Source: Apostichopus parvimensis
Taxonomy: Eukaryota > Echinodermata > Holothuroidea > Aspidochirotida > Stichopodidae
Reading direction: 5' to 3'
DNA length: 28,395 bases
NCBI GenBank assembly: GCA_000934455.1
Contig: KN882264.1
Span: 99,330-127,724, forward strand
Shown here: positions 1 through 13,000 of the stretch, piece after piece
Layout of the letters: each line of letters begins with the position of its first letter
Numbering within the stretch: the stretch's first letter is position 1
Translations under genes and position numbers: made by a program
The notes under the pieces: generated by a model
Databases searched by the model: none
Seen by the model: only the letters and a program-made list of their open reading frames with translations
What the model was told of the DNA's origin: nothing

Positions 1-660
1 ATCAACGTTAATACATACTAATGTTTGACGTGATTTGCAGACATAATTAAGGTCTGTAAATTTCCTGTCAGACGAATCCACGTAAGACAGACTTGTTTTC
101 ATACGAACTAATCAATGTTAATACATACTAATGTTTGACGTGATTTGCAGACATAATTAAGGTCTGTAAATTTCCTGTCAGACGGACTTGATTTGAACTG
201 ACTAACGTTAGGAAAACCTTTTGCAGACAAACTGCTTATAGCTTTCAGATTGGATGAGGCGATTAATTTATATCAATACTAAGTTACCACCTCTTGCAGA
301 CAGGAAGAACCATTCATGTTCAACAAACTTGTACGACTCGAACTTTGTGCCCTTGTTCCGACAAATAAACTATCAACTATCAGTTGTCTGAATATATATA
401 AGACATAAGACAGTTAGTAGATACCTGATATACTTGTACTACAAACCAATCCATCAGCTTTTGCAGATCGAGTGACATATAACTATAGATTTTATTCTTG
501 CAGTTAGTATGTACATGAATAGTTTTACTACAAACCAATGTGTCAGCTTTTGCCGATGGAGTGAAATAAAACTGCAGATTTTTATTCTTGCAGTTACTAC
601 TTAGGCTACCTGAATAATTTCTAATATACATTTATCTGCCACCGTTTGCAGACATACTGT
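1..660. repeat. Degenerate tandem repeats in the intron before NOS exon 1
   Basis: Bases 1-74 and 111-184 are near-identical (one difference seen), giving a 110-base period. Positions about 437-507 and 528-598 form a second, diverged pair (91-base period) starting ACTACAAACCAAT. The word TTGCAGA(C/T) recurs throughout (about 36, 146, 231, 293, 463, 647), so both pairs probably derive from one array. No coding potential seen; 661-900 is plain intron ending in the exon 1 acceptor. Confidence 0.85.
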
Positions 661-900
661 AAGTACTGTCAATCTTAAATCTTACGAATACTCTTTAGAT
701 GGTGCATGAGTACAAAGTGGTCAAATTTCTTGTATCAGAGACAGATTTGAAGGGGTTATTTACTTTATATCTCAAATTCCGGACCAAATTCTTCTAGATC
801 CGGGGTATGGAGTATATGGAAAGGAACATCCGTCGAGCTATTGCTAAAAACACCAAACAAGAGTCTGTACCGTTTTTTTTTTTCTCCATTTTTGAATCAG

Positions 901-1094
901 TCGCTCGACTATACAAGTCACGATGGATACCCAGGGTGCTTCAGAACTGCTGTTCGAACCCGGCGATCACGTCGCCATCTGCCCTGCGAACGAGAAGGTC
1001 CTGGTGGATGCCATCCTGTCCAGGGTTAAGAACGAACGGACACCGGATGAAGTGGTGGTAGTACAGGTGCTTCAACAGAGATCGACACCGTTAG
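901..1094 (+). CDS. NOS: NOS exon 1 of window: start of the FAD-binding region
   Basis: The exon starts after a T-rich tract and AG at 899-900, completing a split codon, and ends at donor GTAAGA (phase 1). The product begins [11 protein letters not shown] and continues [15 protein letters not shown], which lines up with SRSTI...YQPGDH of vertebrate NOS, where the FAD/NADPH half follows the FMN domain. An in-frame TGA lies just upstream of the acceptor, so the coding part cannot extend left; the ATG at 923 is an internal Met, not a start. The preceding exon is outside the window. Confidence 0.92.
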
Positions 1095-4000
1095 GTAAGA
1101 AGAACAAAAAAAAAGTTAGGCATTTTGTGTTATTAATTGGTAATTAATTCCTTAAGTTTTTTTAATTAGCAACTTGCCAAGATAGCTCAGCGGACCGGAC
1201 GTCATGCCACTGAGTTAAGTCCATAGGTCGATCAATCGCTGTTTTTATTGTTTTGTGCATTATATTTACCGTTTAGCATCCATTAACTATACTCTCCTCT
1301 CCAGGGTGCAGTTTGACCGTTGTCATACTTGAAACAATTTTTTCCCCCCCCCCAACTCTTTACAGGTGTGGTCAAAGCCTGGAACCCCACAGAGAGACTT
1401 CCTCCTTGTAGCATGAGGCAAGCCTTGGAGTATTACGTGGACATCACCACGCCCCCCTCACCGGACTTCCTGCGCCTACTCAGTCTACAGGCCACAGACA
1501 CGAAGGAACAAGAGAAGCTGGCACTGATCGGAAAAGTAAATGGCAATTTCGTTTCTTTCTTCGTAATTATTACAACATATATTAACAGTATTAAATGGTT
1601 TTGGAGTACCCTGATTTTCTGGCATGTTACAGTTCAAGAGAAAAGAAGTGGTGGTGGTGGTGGTGATGGTGGTGATGGTAATGGTGACGTTGGCTCCTCA
1701 GTGCAGGCCTAAATGTTAATGTTAATTGATTGTTTATAAATTCTAATTACTCAACCCAGACATGTTCTTTTAACGTTTGTAAACTACAGAGCACCCTTTG
1801 ATGACATTCAGCACTATTTATCCTTGACAAATTTGTAATGGTAATCATAAACGTGTCATTTTAGGCCATAATTTTAAAGTCTTTGACTTTTCTCTTGGCA
1901 TGTGAGGAACTGACCTTATGGTCTGTGTGTTAGACTTAATAGTCCAGTCACTTTAGCTGATGACCTCCACTTGTTGAATTGTCATTTCTCAAATTAAATT
2001 AATTAGAGATCCAAACTGGAATGTCAAGCAATGTGTTCTAATGGTCTACAACATATCACAATGCATTTCGTGCCTAAAGTCATCTTGTTTCAGTTAAAAA
2101 ATGCTAAACTTTCTGATTTGTCTTTCTTGTTACAATTTTCAGGCTTGCTGTGTTTTTCTCCATGGTTAGAACCTCATTTATGCTCATGAAATTTAGGGTC
2201 AATTGATCATTAAAATCAAATAAAATGTGTAAATCCCAAAATTTGCATTTTTAGTATGATATTTTATTATCTCAATAACTTATTGTAATGCTTTGACGGC
2301 AACACGTTTTTTTCTTTTCGCTTCTGCTGCCAGATCCCTTGGACGATTTGTTTAATATTTTGTCTCTGGGTAATACAGGGAATTGTTTACAGAAAGGTGC
2401 TCATTTTTGTAGCCTAAAATCGTTTCAGAGACAAAGTTATGAGGCTGTATGAGGATTATTAATATAAGTTTTTTTTTATGATTTAGTTTTTCTAATTCAC
2501 TGCATGTCTTTGTTTCTACATACCAGAAGAATATCTTTTCTTTTCTTCAAATCCTCGTTCACCTTTTCCCCGCTACCTGCACAATTATTTCGTCTAATCC
2601 CTGGTTTTGGAAGTCTGAATTCCATTGCAGTCCATTGCTAAACACTTCTTGTTTTCGTCTCTGATCACAGGGTAGCAGTGCTTACGAAGACTGGAAGTAC
2701 GAGAACAGCCCGAACCTGATAGAGGTCTTGAACGAGTTTCCCTCGATCAATCTGTCGATCGAGTTCCTGCTGCAGGAGGCTCCCCTGCTCAAGCCACGTT
2801 ACTACTCCATCAGCTCAAGCCCCAGGATGTACCCCGGGGAGATTCACGCCACCGTGGCTGTGGTCTGTTGGCGGACTAAAGGTCGGTATGATGCCGAGTG
2901 GTCTTGTTCTGTGTTTTGTGTGTCATTGTCTGTGTCGGTCCTCCTTTGAGCTCTACAAAGAATTTACCTTTACATCATCGGATGCATGGTACAAAAAAAA
3001 AATACTAAATTTAGGATCCTGTAATGTTGATCAGCATGAAATTTAACCAAAATACTTCCGAAATGCTGTGACTTTCCAAATCAATATCTTAGATGTGGAA
3101 ATGAGGTTAGATGGGATTGGGGGGGGGAGGGGAAGGGGGGTGGAGTGTGTCTCGGTGTGTTTTGACATTGGCGACTACACACTTGTAGACGTCTGACCAT
3201 AGCGGAGCGTCCTTGATCCATGTTGGGTATTGTCAGGTAGATTGACCTTTCTTGTAGATGTTAATTAGATATTTGTACAGTGCCACCTCCCACAGCCCTT
3301 TGATAATTGCTGTTGAATACGGGTAAGCAATTATAGCTAAATCAGGTGTCCAGCAGTGTTCTCCAATAATCCATCCGATTCTCACAAAGGATACAATAAA
3401 TCTTGATGACCCCTAAAAGGAACAGCTGGTTCATTTTTTTCTGTTTTTTTTTGGCTGTTTCTTTTTGCTGTTTTAAGCTGTTTCCTTTTTACTTTTGTTT
3501 GAACATGTTAACCTATTATGTTTTGATTTAAACATTAATGTTGCATGTTGGACTTTGAGAGTAAGAATTCCAATTTTGTGTATTGTGTTGGTATTCACAG
3601 GTGGTCAAGGCCCCCTACACAACGGTGTCTGCTCTTCCTGGTTGGATCGACTGAAGACAGGAGAGGTTATCCCAGCTTTCATCAGACAGTAAGGACTTTA
3701 AACAGAAGTTTACTTAATAAAAGTTAAAAATAATTATTTCTAGTTTCTTTCTCGCATAATTCTCTCATTTAAAACTACAACTTAAGATTGGAAAGGTATA
3801 AACAAAAACCTAATACTGTGACAAATAATTATTGGGTAAAAATTTTTCCCTAAGTTTCCTCTCCAAATTCCTCCTTTCACGACCACTTTGAGTGAATGCC
3901 AGAGTTCCAAGTCCAAGTTGTTCTTAATTTTTGTTGCACTTAAATGTCACTGTTTAATATGTTATACTATCCTTATCTTTTTGTCGTAGCTTAGATTTAT

Positions 4001-7000
4001 CATGGATATTGGAGGATTCGGGGGGGGGGGGTGTGAGGGAGGGGCACAAGGGGTGCATGAAATATATATGTCACAGTTTAATACATTATACAAACAATGT
4101 CTTGCAGCCATAGCTGAGATTGTTCAACTCATTATGTTATTTGAATTATTAATAGAGCTTAATATTTCCCCTCGTCTCCCACCTTCTTTTGACCAAAATA
4201 GTCCCCCCCCCCTTTTCGTCAGAATTGTTTCACAACTTTTTGCAATTTGACATTTTGAATAGAGCACCATAAGTTCCCTTCATCCTTCCACTCGGCCTCC
4301 CATCTTGGTGTCGTCGATCCCGTATCATTCACTTTTCTCTCCCCCATCCCTACCAAATCTAGAGCACCCCTGTTCCGCCTCCCAGAGAAGAGGAACCTGC
4401 CGTGCATCCTGGTGGGTCCCGGAACTGGAATCGCACCCTTCAGGTCCTTCTGGCAGCAGAGGCAGATCGACCTGCAGTTCACCAGCGCCGTCAACGAGAA
4501 AGGAGAGAAGGTCCTGGGAGACATCTCCATGTTCTTCGGGTGCAGGCATCCCAACTTAGATAACATCTACGCCGAGGAGAAACAGAAGGCCATCACGGAT
4601 GGCGCTCTGAGGGAAGTGCACATTGCTTACTCCAGAGAGCCCGAACAGCCAAAGGTGGGTCACGATTTTGGCACGGCTGGTACGAACTGACTCGGTCCGG
4701 GCCATAAGCTACGAACCGACTCAGTCCCGGCATATCTTTATTTATCTTTGCTTTTACTGGTGAGAGGAATGTATCAATTGCTTCCAGACCTGAGGTATCA
4801 GCGTTGCGTTGTAGTACAGTCTGTGGTTTTAAATTCAGTTGTTTCAGTCAAGTAACATGTCAGTATAGCTCTGTGCCGCTGAGTGGCTGACCTTGGTAAC
4901 TGTAATTTGCATCCTTTATTAACTTCCTTCATTAGATTTGCTCGGGGAGGGGGATGGGGGGGGGAGTGGAAGGGGGGTCTTTCAAGATCACCATTTATGT
5001 ACGGTGGTTGTGATTGACATTTTAGACATAGGTCAAGATATGGCGATTTTTACCTCATTATACCCACCCCGCCCCACCCCTCCCCCAGCCCCCACCCCCT
5101 ATGCTTCAGTAGTTTGTAAATAGTACCTCAGGTAAAATACAGCAATTATTCCTGCCTCAAATATTAGATTCATCTCCACCATAGTCTATGGCCCGAGATA
5201 GGATGGTCACTTTAAGTACCATCAGCAGTCTATAACCTAATATGACCCTCACAAAAAGGATTTCCTACTTGAGGTAAAATTACAGTAATTTTTCGCAAAA
5301 ATTCCCTAAAGTCTAATGAGTATGTGCTGTTAGGAGGCATCTTTATAACTTTGCATCAATACGGATGTACATCAAAGCTCAGATGGCCTCCAAGGGTAAA
5401 CTGTGATGATTTGCAAATGAGAGTGACAGCTCTTTTCTCTCCAGCTGTTCTCCGACATCATCCAATCACACTCTCTAAACATCACTGTCAATTTTGTGAG
5501 CTGGAGTCAGGGGGGGGTGGGGAGGGGACATGCTAATGATGTGGCATGCAAAGATCGACACACATGTGTGTTATTCATGGACGGAACTTTCTACATGTTA
5601 CATTTGTCCATCGAGATTTGCTGCTACATACATGAAAATCATTTATCCCTCTGTCCTCCGCAGAAATATGTCCAACACGTCCTGAAAGACCAGGCTCCTG
5701 AAGTCTTCAGGACGCTGGATCAGGACAACGGACATTTCTTTGTCTGCGGGGACGTCTCCATGGCGGGGGACGTCCAGAAGGCCCTGGAGGAGATCATCAG
5801 CGACCAAGGCAAAATGAGTTTAGATCAAGCTAAAGAATACGTCAGCAAATTGAGGGTAAGACGACTTATTTATATCAATCTAATCCACTTTTCTTTTCCT
5901 TTTTTCTTTTCTTTTTCTTTTGGCCCTTGCTAGAGCAAGCAACCAGTTAAGGAAAGTAGAGACAACGTTGTATCAGGTTCCCAACTGTTGAGAATCCATC
6001 ATCCCACAGACAAAGCTTTAACCTAATAAGAACACATTTATCAATATTGTCATGCGCTGGTGATGAGTGAAATCTCTGTCCCGTGGATATGTCGGTCCCT
6101 AGCTAGTTTGCGAATTGGAAAACGTACACTGACTCTCTCTGATCTCTCTGCAGTGGCTTGTAAAGTGCTCTCATTTCGTATCAGAGTTGTACGACTTTAA
6201 ATTTGTTTCCGAATGAGATGTCTTCATGTCTCGGTATTTGAGAAGGCGGTCGTATGCTCATTGTCTCGCTTTCTGTCAGATGTGGGTCAGGGGTTCCGAA
6301 TGAAAAGTAGAGAGAAGGATAAAATTGGAGCAGACTTGTTCATGGTCTTCAGGCTTGTAGTGTTTAGAGCATTTGTGAAAAAGCAAAGGCTGGATGCAGC
6401 AATCTGCATTTTCATTCCGAGAACTGTTGCAAAATTTGGTGCTTCTGAAATGTGCTTTTATCAGGAGATGCTCGTTCAAACTGGTCTCGGGTTTTTGGTG
6501 TCTGCTGAAATATAGTGGCTCCTTCTCGGCATCGCTCGTCGATACGGTGATTTCTATTTTGTATTTCTTCGAATCTCACAGTCGTCAGTGCGAAGGGAGT
6601 TATTCTGTTTCTTGCAATGCTTCTTGAAAAAGTGGGCTGCCCGTTCTTTATACACTTGAAAAGAATTGTTTGTGTAAACACATTGGAATAGATTGTTTTC
6701 TCTCTTGAATGCAGATATTTGTTCTGCGATAAACAGCTCTATCAGTGTTTTGTCCTATCTCTCTCTGTGGTGATTTCTGAATTCAGTGGTAGCGGTCTCT
6801 CTAATGGTTACGTTAGTCTAGTAGCTTCTCTCTCTTATTTGATGATGTGTTGCTTTATCCTCTCTCTGATGTTGTGCTGTTTGATTCTGTTGATTCTGTT
6901 GTCTTTGATTCTGTACATCTTGATTGCGTTCTTTACATCACACGGTCATTTCTTTTGAGAGGTAGACTTATTCGGGTTTGATCACTCTTCGATTTAGTAT

Positions 7001-10000
7001 CGTTTCTTTCTTGACGATTACGCAATCTTTCCTTGGTTTGTTCCCTGTTTAATTGTGTTTTGGTCTGATAATTATCTTTGGATGTGAATTTGTATTTTGG
7101 TTATTTCTCTTTTGCTATTTTTGTTTATTTTTATTGAAAGACTCCGTTTTTCTTGTCGCTTGACGTTGTACTTTGGTATTTCTATAATTGTTGGTCATAG
7201 ACTTTGTGCGATTTTTATCTCTCTTTGATTGCATACCTGATGGTTTCTCTCTCTTGTTTGAATTTTATATTCTTTTGCTGTTTTTTTTGGGGGGGAGGGG
7301 GGGGGGTTGTTCTCTTGGGTACTTGTATTTTTCCTCTATTTAAAGTGTTTATTTTATTGGTTCAATCTGCTCCTGAGTATTAACTTCTTCACAGCTCTCT
7401 GTAATTTATGCGTACTTTCTCTGTTCCTTCTCTTCTGATTGGTTTTACTCGTTTCATTCCTCCTCCTCCTCCTTTTCACAGTGTTCTTTCTTAGTTTTCT
7501 GTTTCGATTGTCTTCTTATCTCGTCCTAACTCTCTTTCACTAAGATAACACTTTTATCCTTCCTCTCTCATGGAAGGTTAGTTCTTATTTACATGGTTAA
7601 ATTTAATTTAATTGTACAGTTTTCATTCATATCTATCCTAATTTGTCTGTATGTTCTTCTATCTATCTATTGATTTTAGCTCTCATTTAGTCCTCTCACC
7701 ATCTTGCTTGTTGACTTTTATGTTTTCTTCCTTCCTTGATTGTGTTCTTATTTGTTACTTTGTTTCTTTCTCTCCTTTTTAGCTCTTAAACTTTTTTTGT
7801 TTAATCTCTCTTGTTATATACTTTGAAGTTTCTTCTTTGTTTGGTTATGTTCATTTTTAAAAAATTTTTATTGATTTTTTAAATTTTTTAAATTTTTTAA
7901 ATTTAAATTTTTTTAAATTTTTTATATACCTGTTTTATCTCTCTTGCTTATAGACTTATAGAAGTTTCTCTATTGGTTGTGTTCTTATTTCTTTCTATCT
8001 ATCTTTTTGGCTCTTACACTTGTTTTGTTTTATATCTCTTGTTATATACATTGAAGTTTCTTCCTTCTTTGGTTGTGTTCGTAATTCTCTCTCCTTTTTT
8101 TTGGGCTCTTACATTTTGTTTTATCTTTCCTGCTTATAGACTTTTGAAGTGTCTTCCACCATTGGTTGTGTTCTTATTTCTTTCTGTTTTTCTATCTTTT
8201 TGGCTCTTCACTTGTTTTGTTAAATCTCTCTTGCTTATAGACTTTTGAAGTATCTTCCTTCTTTGGTTGTGTTCATAATTCTTTTTTCTTTTTCTTATTT
8301 TTGCTCTTACATTTGTTTAATCTCTCTTTCTTACAGACTTTTGAAGTTTCTTCCTCTATTGGTTGTGTTCATATTTCTTTCTTTCTTTTTTGCTCTTATT
8401 CATTTATCTCTCATGTTGATAGACTTTTGTATTAACTTGCCTTTCTTTCTTGATTGGTTTTTTCTTAATTGGCTCTTTGATTCATTCTCTTTTCTTCTTA
8501 CACTCGTTGTGACTCGTCTCTCTTTCTTGTTGAATGTTTGTGCTTTGTTGTCGTTGTTTAATTGTGTTCTTGTTTATATATTTGCATGGTTTCATCTCTC
8601 CCATGCTTGCCGGCGGGTTGTTTCATTCTCTTTTCTTTTCGTTTACCTTCCTGGTCTTCTCACATGAATTATGACGTGAACTCATGTTAAAGGATGTTTG
8701 AGGGTCGCTGACATTAAAGTTCATTTTTGTTAACTTTTAGTAGCAGAGTGAGATGTTCCTCAAATTGTCATGGGGTTTTATATTGTCACTGTAATGTCCT
8801 TTTCTTTTTGCCACTGACTGAAAACTTTTCGAAGTCGAAATTTTTGTTTCTAGAAAATCATATAGTTAAATAAACTAAGATTTCATGATGCATCCAACCA
8901 TCATTTTTGCATTTTTAGAATTAATGCAAGCTTGAAAAGTTCGCCATTTAATCAAAACGCTCTTGTTCCTCCCAAAGGACCACACCCGTTACCACGAGGA
9001 CATCTTTGGAGTCACGCTGAAGACAGCAGAGGTGAGGTCCAAGCTCCGCACGGCCATCCGGGCCCACGTATTGATCAGCACTGGTGGCAGCAAACTCACC
9101 CCTGCGGGGGAGGCCCTCCAGGCCAATCAGAACGAAAATGGCCAAGACGGACCAACTAAGGAACTGGAAAGATCCAACTCTGTGAAATCACTTGGAGATA
9201 AAGAGAAAAGAGTGAGTGATCCACTTATTTGTGATGATATGTGTATTGGTATGTGTGTTAGTATGGGTATTCGTATGTGTATTAGTATGCGTATAAGTAT
9301 GCATAATAGTATGCAGATTAACATGCGTAATAGTATGCGTATTAGTACGCCTGATAGTATGCGTATTAGTATGCATATTAGTAAGCATATTAGTATGCGT
9401 ATTAGTATGCGTAATATGTGTAATAGTATGCGTATTAGTATATTAGTATGGGTATTAGTATGGGTATTAGTATGCGTATTAGTATGGGTATTAGTATGCG
9501 TATTAGTATGCGTATAAGTATGCATAATTCATTTGCGTAGTAGTATGTGTATTAGTATGCGTATTAGTATGTGTAATAGTATGCATATAAGTATGCGTAT
9601 AAGTATGCGTAATAGTATGGGTATTAGTATGGGTATTAGTATGCATATTAGTATGTATATGGTAGTTATTCAGAGAATATAAGAATGTTATAATATCATT
9701 TGTGAAGATGTCTATAATTAAAGTTAACCCTCAGTTTTTGCAATAGGAAGTAATGATGAGAGAATATTCCCCCCCCTCCACCCCCTGCCTCATAGGAGTT
9801 GGTTTCAACGACTCCCAGGAGCCCACCTCCCCCCTCTTTCATAAAATCCTTTATTAGCCACTGCTGTATGCCCCCCTACCTGAATCTGTCAGAGGGGGAC
9901 ACTTCTGCTTCCCTTTTGCACCCCACTGATATTAAAGTAACCCAGACCACTGAATTATCGACATGTTCGATTGTAGATATCGGTAAGAACCTGCTCTTGT

Positions 10001-13000
10001 TTGTGATGGATATATAAGTGAAGGAATCAATTAATTCTTTTAAGTTCATAGAAATAAATTTCCCTGGACATATAGATATATGCATGACTGAAATATTTAA
10101 GGGTGTCTAGAAATTAAATCCAGAACGCTGCGTTTCAAGTTTGACAGCGTTTGTGGATGTAGTCATCTGTGAAGGAGAGTACACACATATACGTGCACAC
10201 GAGCACACACATTATGCATGTGTACATAAGGCCTATACATGGACATATTCATATATGTGTGTGTATGTTTATTAATATTCTAAACAGAGCAGCAAGAAAA
10301 ACCTCCACCTAGCTTTGTCAAGTCTATATATATTTTAGTTGATTATATTCTTTCTGTTTTTATTTTTTCGTCCTTTGATCATTTTCTCTCCACCTCTCTC
10401 TCTTTCTCTCTCTCTCTATGCATAAAATATATATCTCTTCCTCTCCTAAGTGACTTATCTTGATTTATCTTTTCTATATATTATTATCCGATTGTATCCA
10501 ATTTGATTTGACACCTCACAAGATGATATGTCAGTGTTTTTTTGTCTCCATTATAGTTTGACCTAGTTTTTGCAGGGTAGGTCGGTTAGAAATTTTCTTT
10601 AGTGATAACTTGAAAATTTTGGAGTAAAAGTTGAGAGCATTAGAACCATCCAGATATGAAAGGGTAGAGAACTGCATATCTTGTATGATAGGGGACCACC
10701 AAACATATTGTTTTGTTCTGTTGAAACTTGTTTCATCAGAAGATTCCCTCCTATCCGCCCTCCCCCCCCCCCCCCACACACACACACATTTGTGCCCCTG
10801 CCCCGTCATTCATCCCTCTGTCATGTAAAACACTTTTTCTTTTTCAGGTCATACCACCCGTATGTTGGTGTATGTACCATTAGTTAACATGTTTGTGAAT
10901 TTATTTTTCCAATCTTGTGTAGCACTCTTTGAAGGCGCTGAAGTTTTATTTCTTATCAAATCTGTAGGCATAAACTGGTCTACATATTTGCACTTGTATA
11001 GCAATTTGCACATCTTGCATTGGAGTTTGGGATGCAATAAGAGATAAATCATTCCCTGTAGACAGTACTAACAATTATCCTTTTCTGCATAAATTTGCTA
11101 TCGTGCAGAATTATAAATAAAGGACATTTATTGCTTTACTTGTTTAAATGTCCTACGACCTGATGGGCTGGCTAGAACCTATGATTAATGAATACTTCAA
11201 GAAGAGGTCGAAGGAAAGTCTCGGACAAACTAAGCAATTCAATTGTTATGATCAAAGTTTGGTCGTTAGGAAGGAAATAGTTTGAGCTGCTTTTAACAGT
11301 TGAATTTGAGTGATTAACCTCACCCCCTTGCCAAAAAGTATGAGCATAAAAAAAAATCAATCCAAAAAAAAAATCATAGTTCTTCAAATTGCTTGCTACA
11401 TTCGCAGTGCTGCCATTGCAACACATAACCTTATCTAGTTAGTAGTCATGCATTCACAAACTGTAAAAATCCTGTGTTTAAAATATAAATAACACAGGCA
11501 GCTTTCATTTCATGATCAGACCAGCTCAGACAGACTGTGGGTATATATAGCTCTTTTAGCTCACGTATATCATTGTTCGTTCCATCAGTAGGTTTTTAAC
11601 ATTCAGCTACTACTATTCCATATTTCACCTTTAGACTAGCTTGGAGGTAGATTTACTAAACCCAAACATGGAATCCAAGAACAAGCCACGAAGGCCCACG
11701 CGGCGTTCCATCACGGCGACCGTCTTGTTATCAGAGGAGGAGCTAGAGGAGCTCCGTAAAACTCACGAGGCTTCGCAAAAAGAGTAAATCACGTTTTACG
11801 TGTTTCCCTCCCTCCCTCCCTGCTTCCCACTTTGTGTTCGTCGCAGTGCTGTAAATTAGTGTTCTTCGTCTCAACGTAACCACACAACTGCACAGAGTAT
11901 TCATGTGTGTTCCTACAAAGTTAGAAAGTATGTTTATAACTGGTGTCAAGCTTCGCTGAAATTGTATTTCTAGCTTCTTTTTTCTTAGCTTCAAAGATCT
12001 TTGTGTCTAAAGCTGTATTTTGCATTGTCTTTGCTTATAGTCAGGTGATAACTTTAATACTTGACCATTACTGGACTATAGTATATAGGAACTTGAAAGC
12101 AATGAATATGTACCTTTGAATCCATTAAAATCACAATGGAAATAACCATTATTACACTTCAATGGTTGGCCAAAAGCAAAAGATAACATTAAAATGATAG
12201 AAGTCACAAAAGTGAGCAAAACCAAGGGTTGCTAATAATTAAGGGAGCACACACATTGTGATTACCACCTAAACCCTTTCAGTTGCAGGTGGTATACCCG
12301 TTACCCAGTTATGTGCGACTATATGGTATGGTCCAACTAAAGCAAAAATAAGAGCTTTAATATGTACTCTGTATTTGTCTCCTAGTACTGCCCCTTCCCT
12401 TGCATGCTACCTTCTTATACCCCCCTCTTACACCCTCTCACACTTTCAACTGGTACCATCAAAACACCCATTCAACTATCAACCGTGCTGCATAGGTTCA
12501 GTAATGATGGTTTATTACAATGGTTGTGTACCCCCCCAGTGTTATGAAGAGTCAGCGACTCATGTTATCGAATCTCCAGTTAGTTAGTGTAATTAGTTAG
12601 TGTAATTTTCCCGTGGACAAAGCACGGCGATCAAAGTTACTCCATAATCTCAAGTGATAAACAATACCTGCTGTCAATCAAATGTCAAATATTCGTCAAG
12701 CTTTCTAGTGACTTTTCTCACTTAAGTCACTTGTTGTATTCAAGTTTCTCCCATTTCTTTTACCCAATTGCTTCCTTTCCCCAATTGTTTCCTCCCCAAA
12801 CTTGAGGAATTTGAGTGCAATATGTATTTGTTTTTTTTTCAAAGTAGAGGCCCAAACTGAATGTAAACCCTTTGTGGTGTATTAAGACTGAGACATTGCT
12901 CATTATGTGTGCCACTATATCAAACTGTAGTGTGAATCGGAAGGGATGGTCTTACAGACGGAGATGCAACCTCAGGTTGACCCATCTTTCGAAGTTTAAA

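Noticed and set aside
807..900. Reading frame MEYMERNIRRAIAKN as an upstream NOS exon
   Set aside because: It does not resemble the NOS FMN domain or hinge, and the exon 1 acceptor at 899-900 after a T tract explains the boundary.
7973..8667. Long hydrophobic open frames resembling membrane proteins
   Set aside because: They lie in a T-rich minisatellite inside a NOS intron; Phe/Leu/Ser richness follows from base composition and the repeats shift frame between units.
9127..9525. Thr-His-Asn repeat open frame on the - strand
   Set aside because: It is the reverse reading of the 12-base minisatellite and of exon 7; no independent gene signal.
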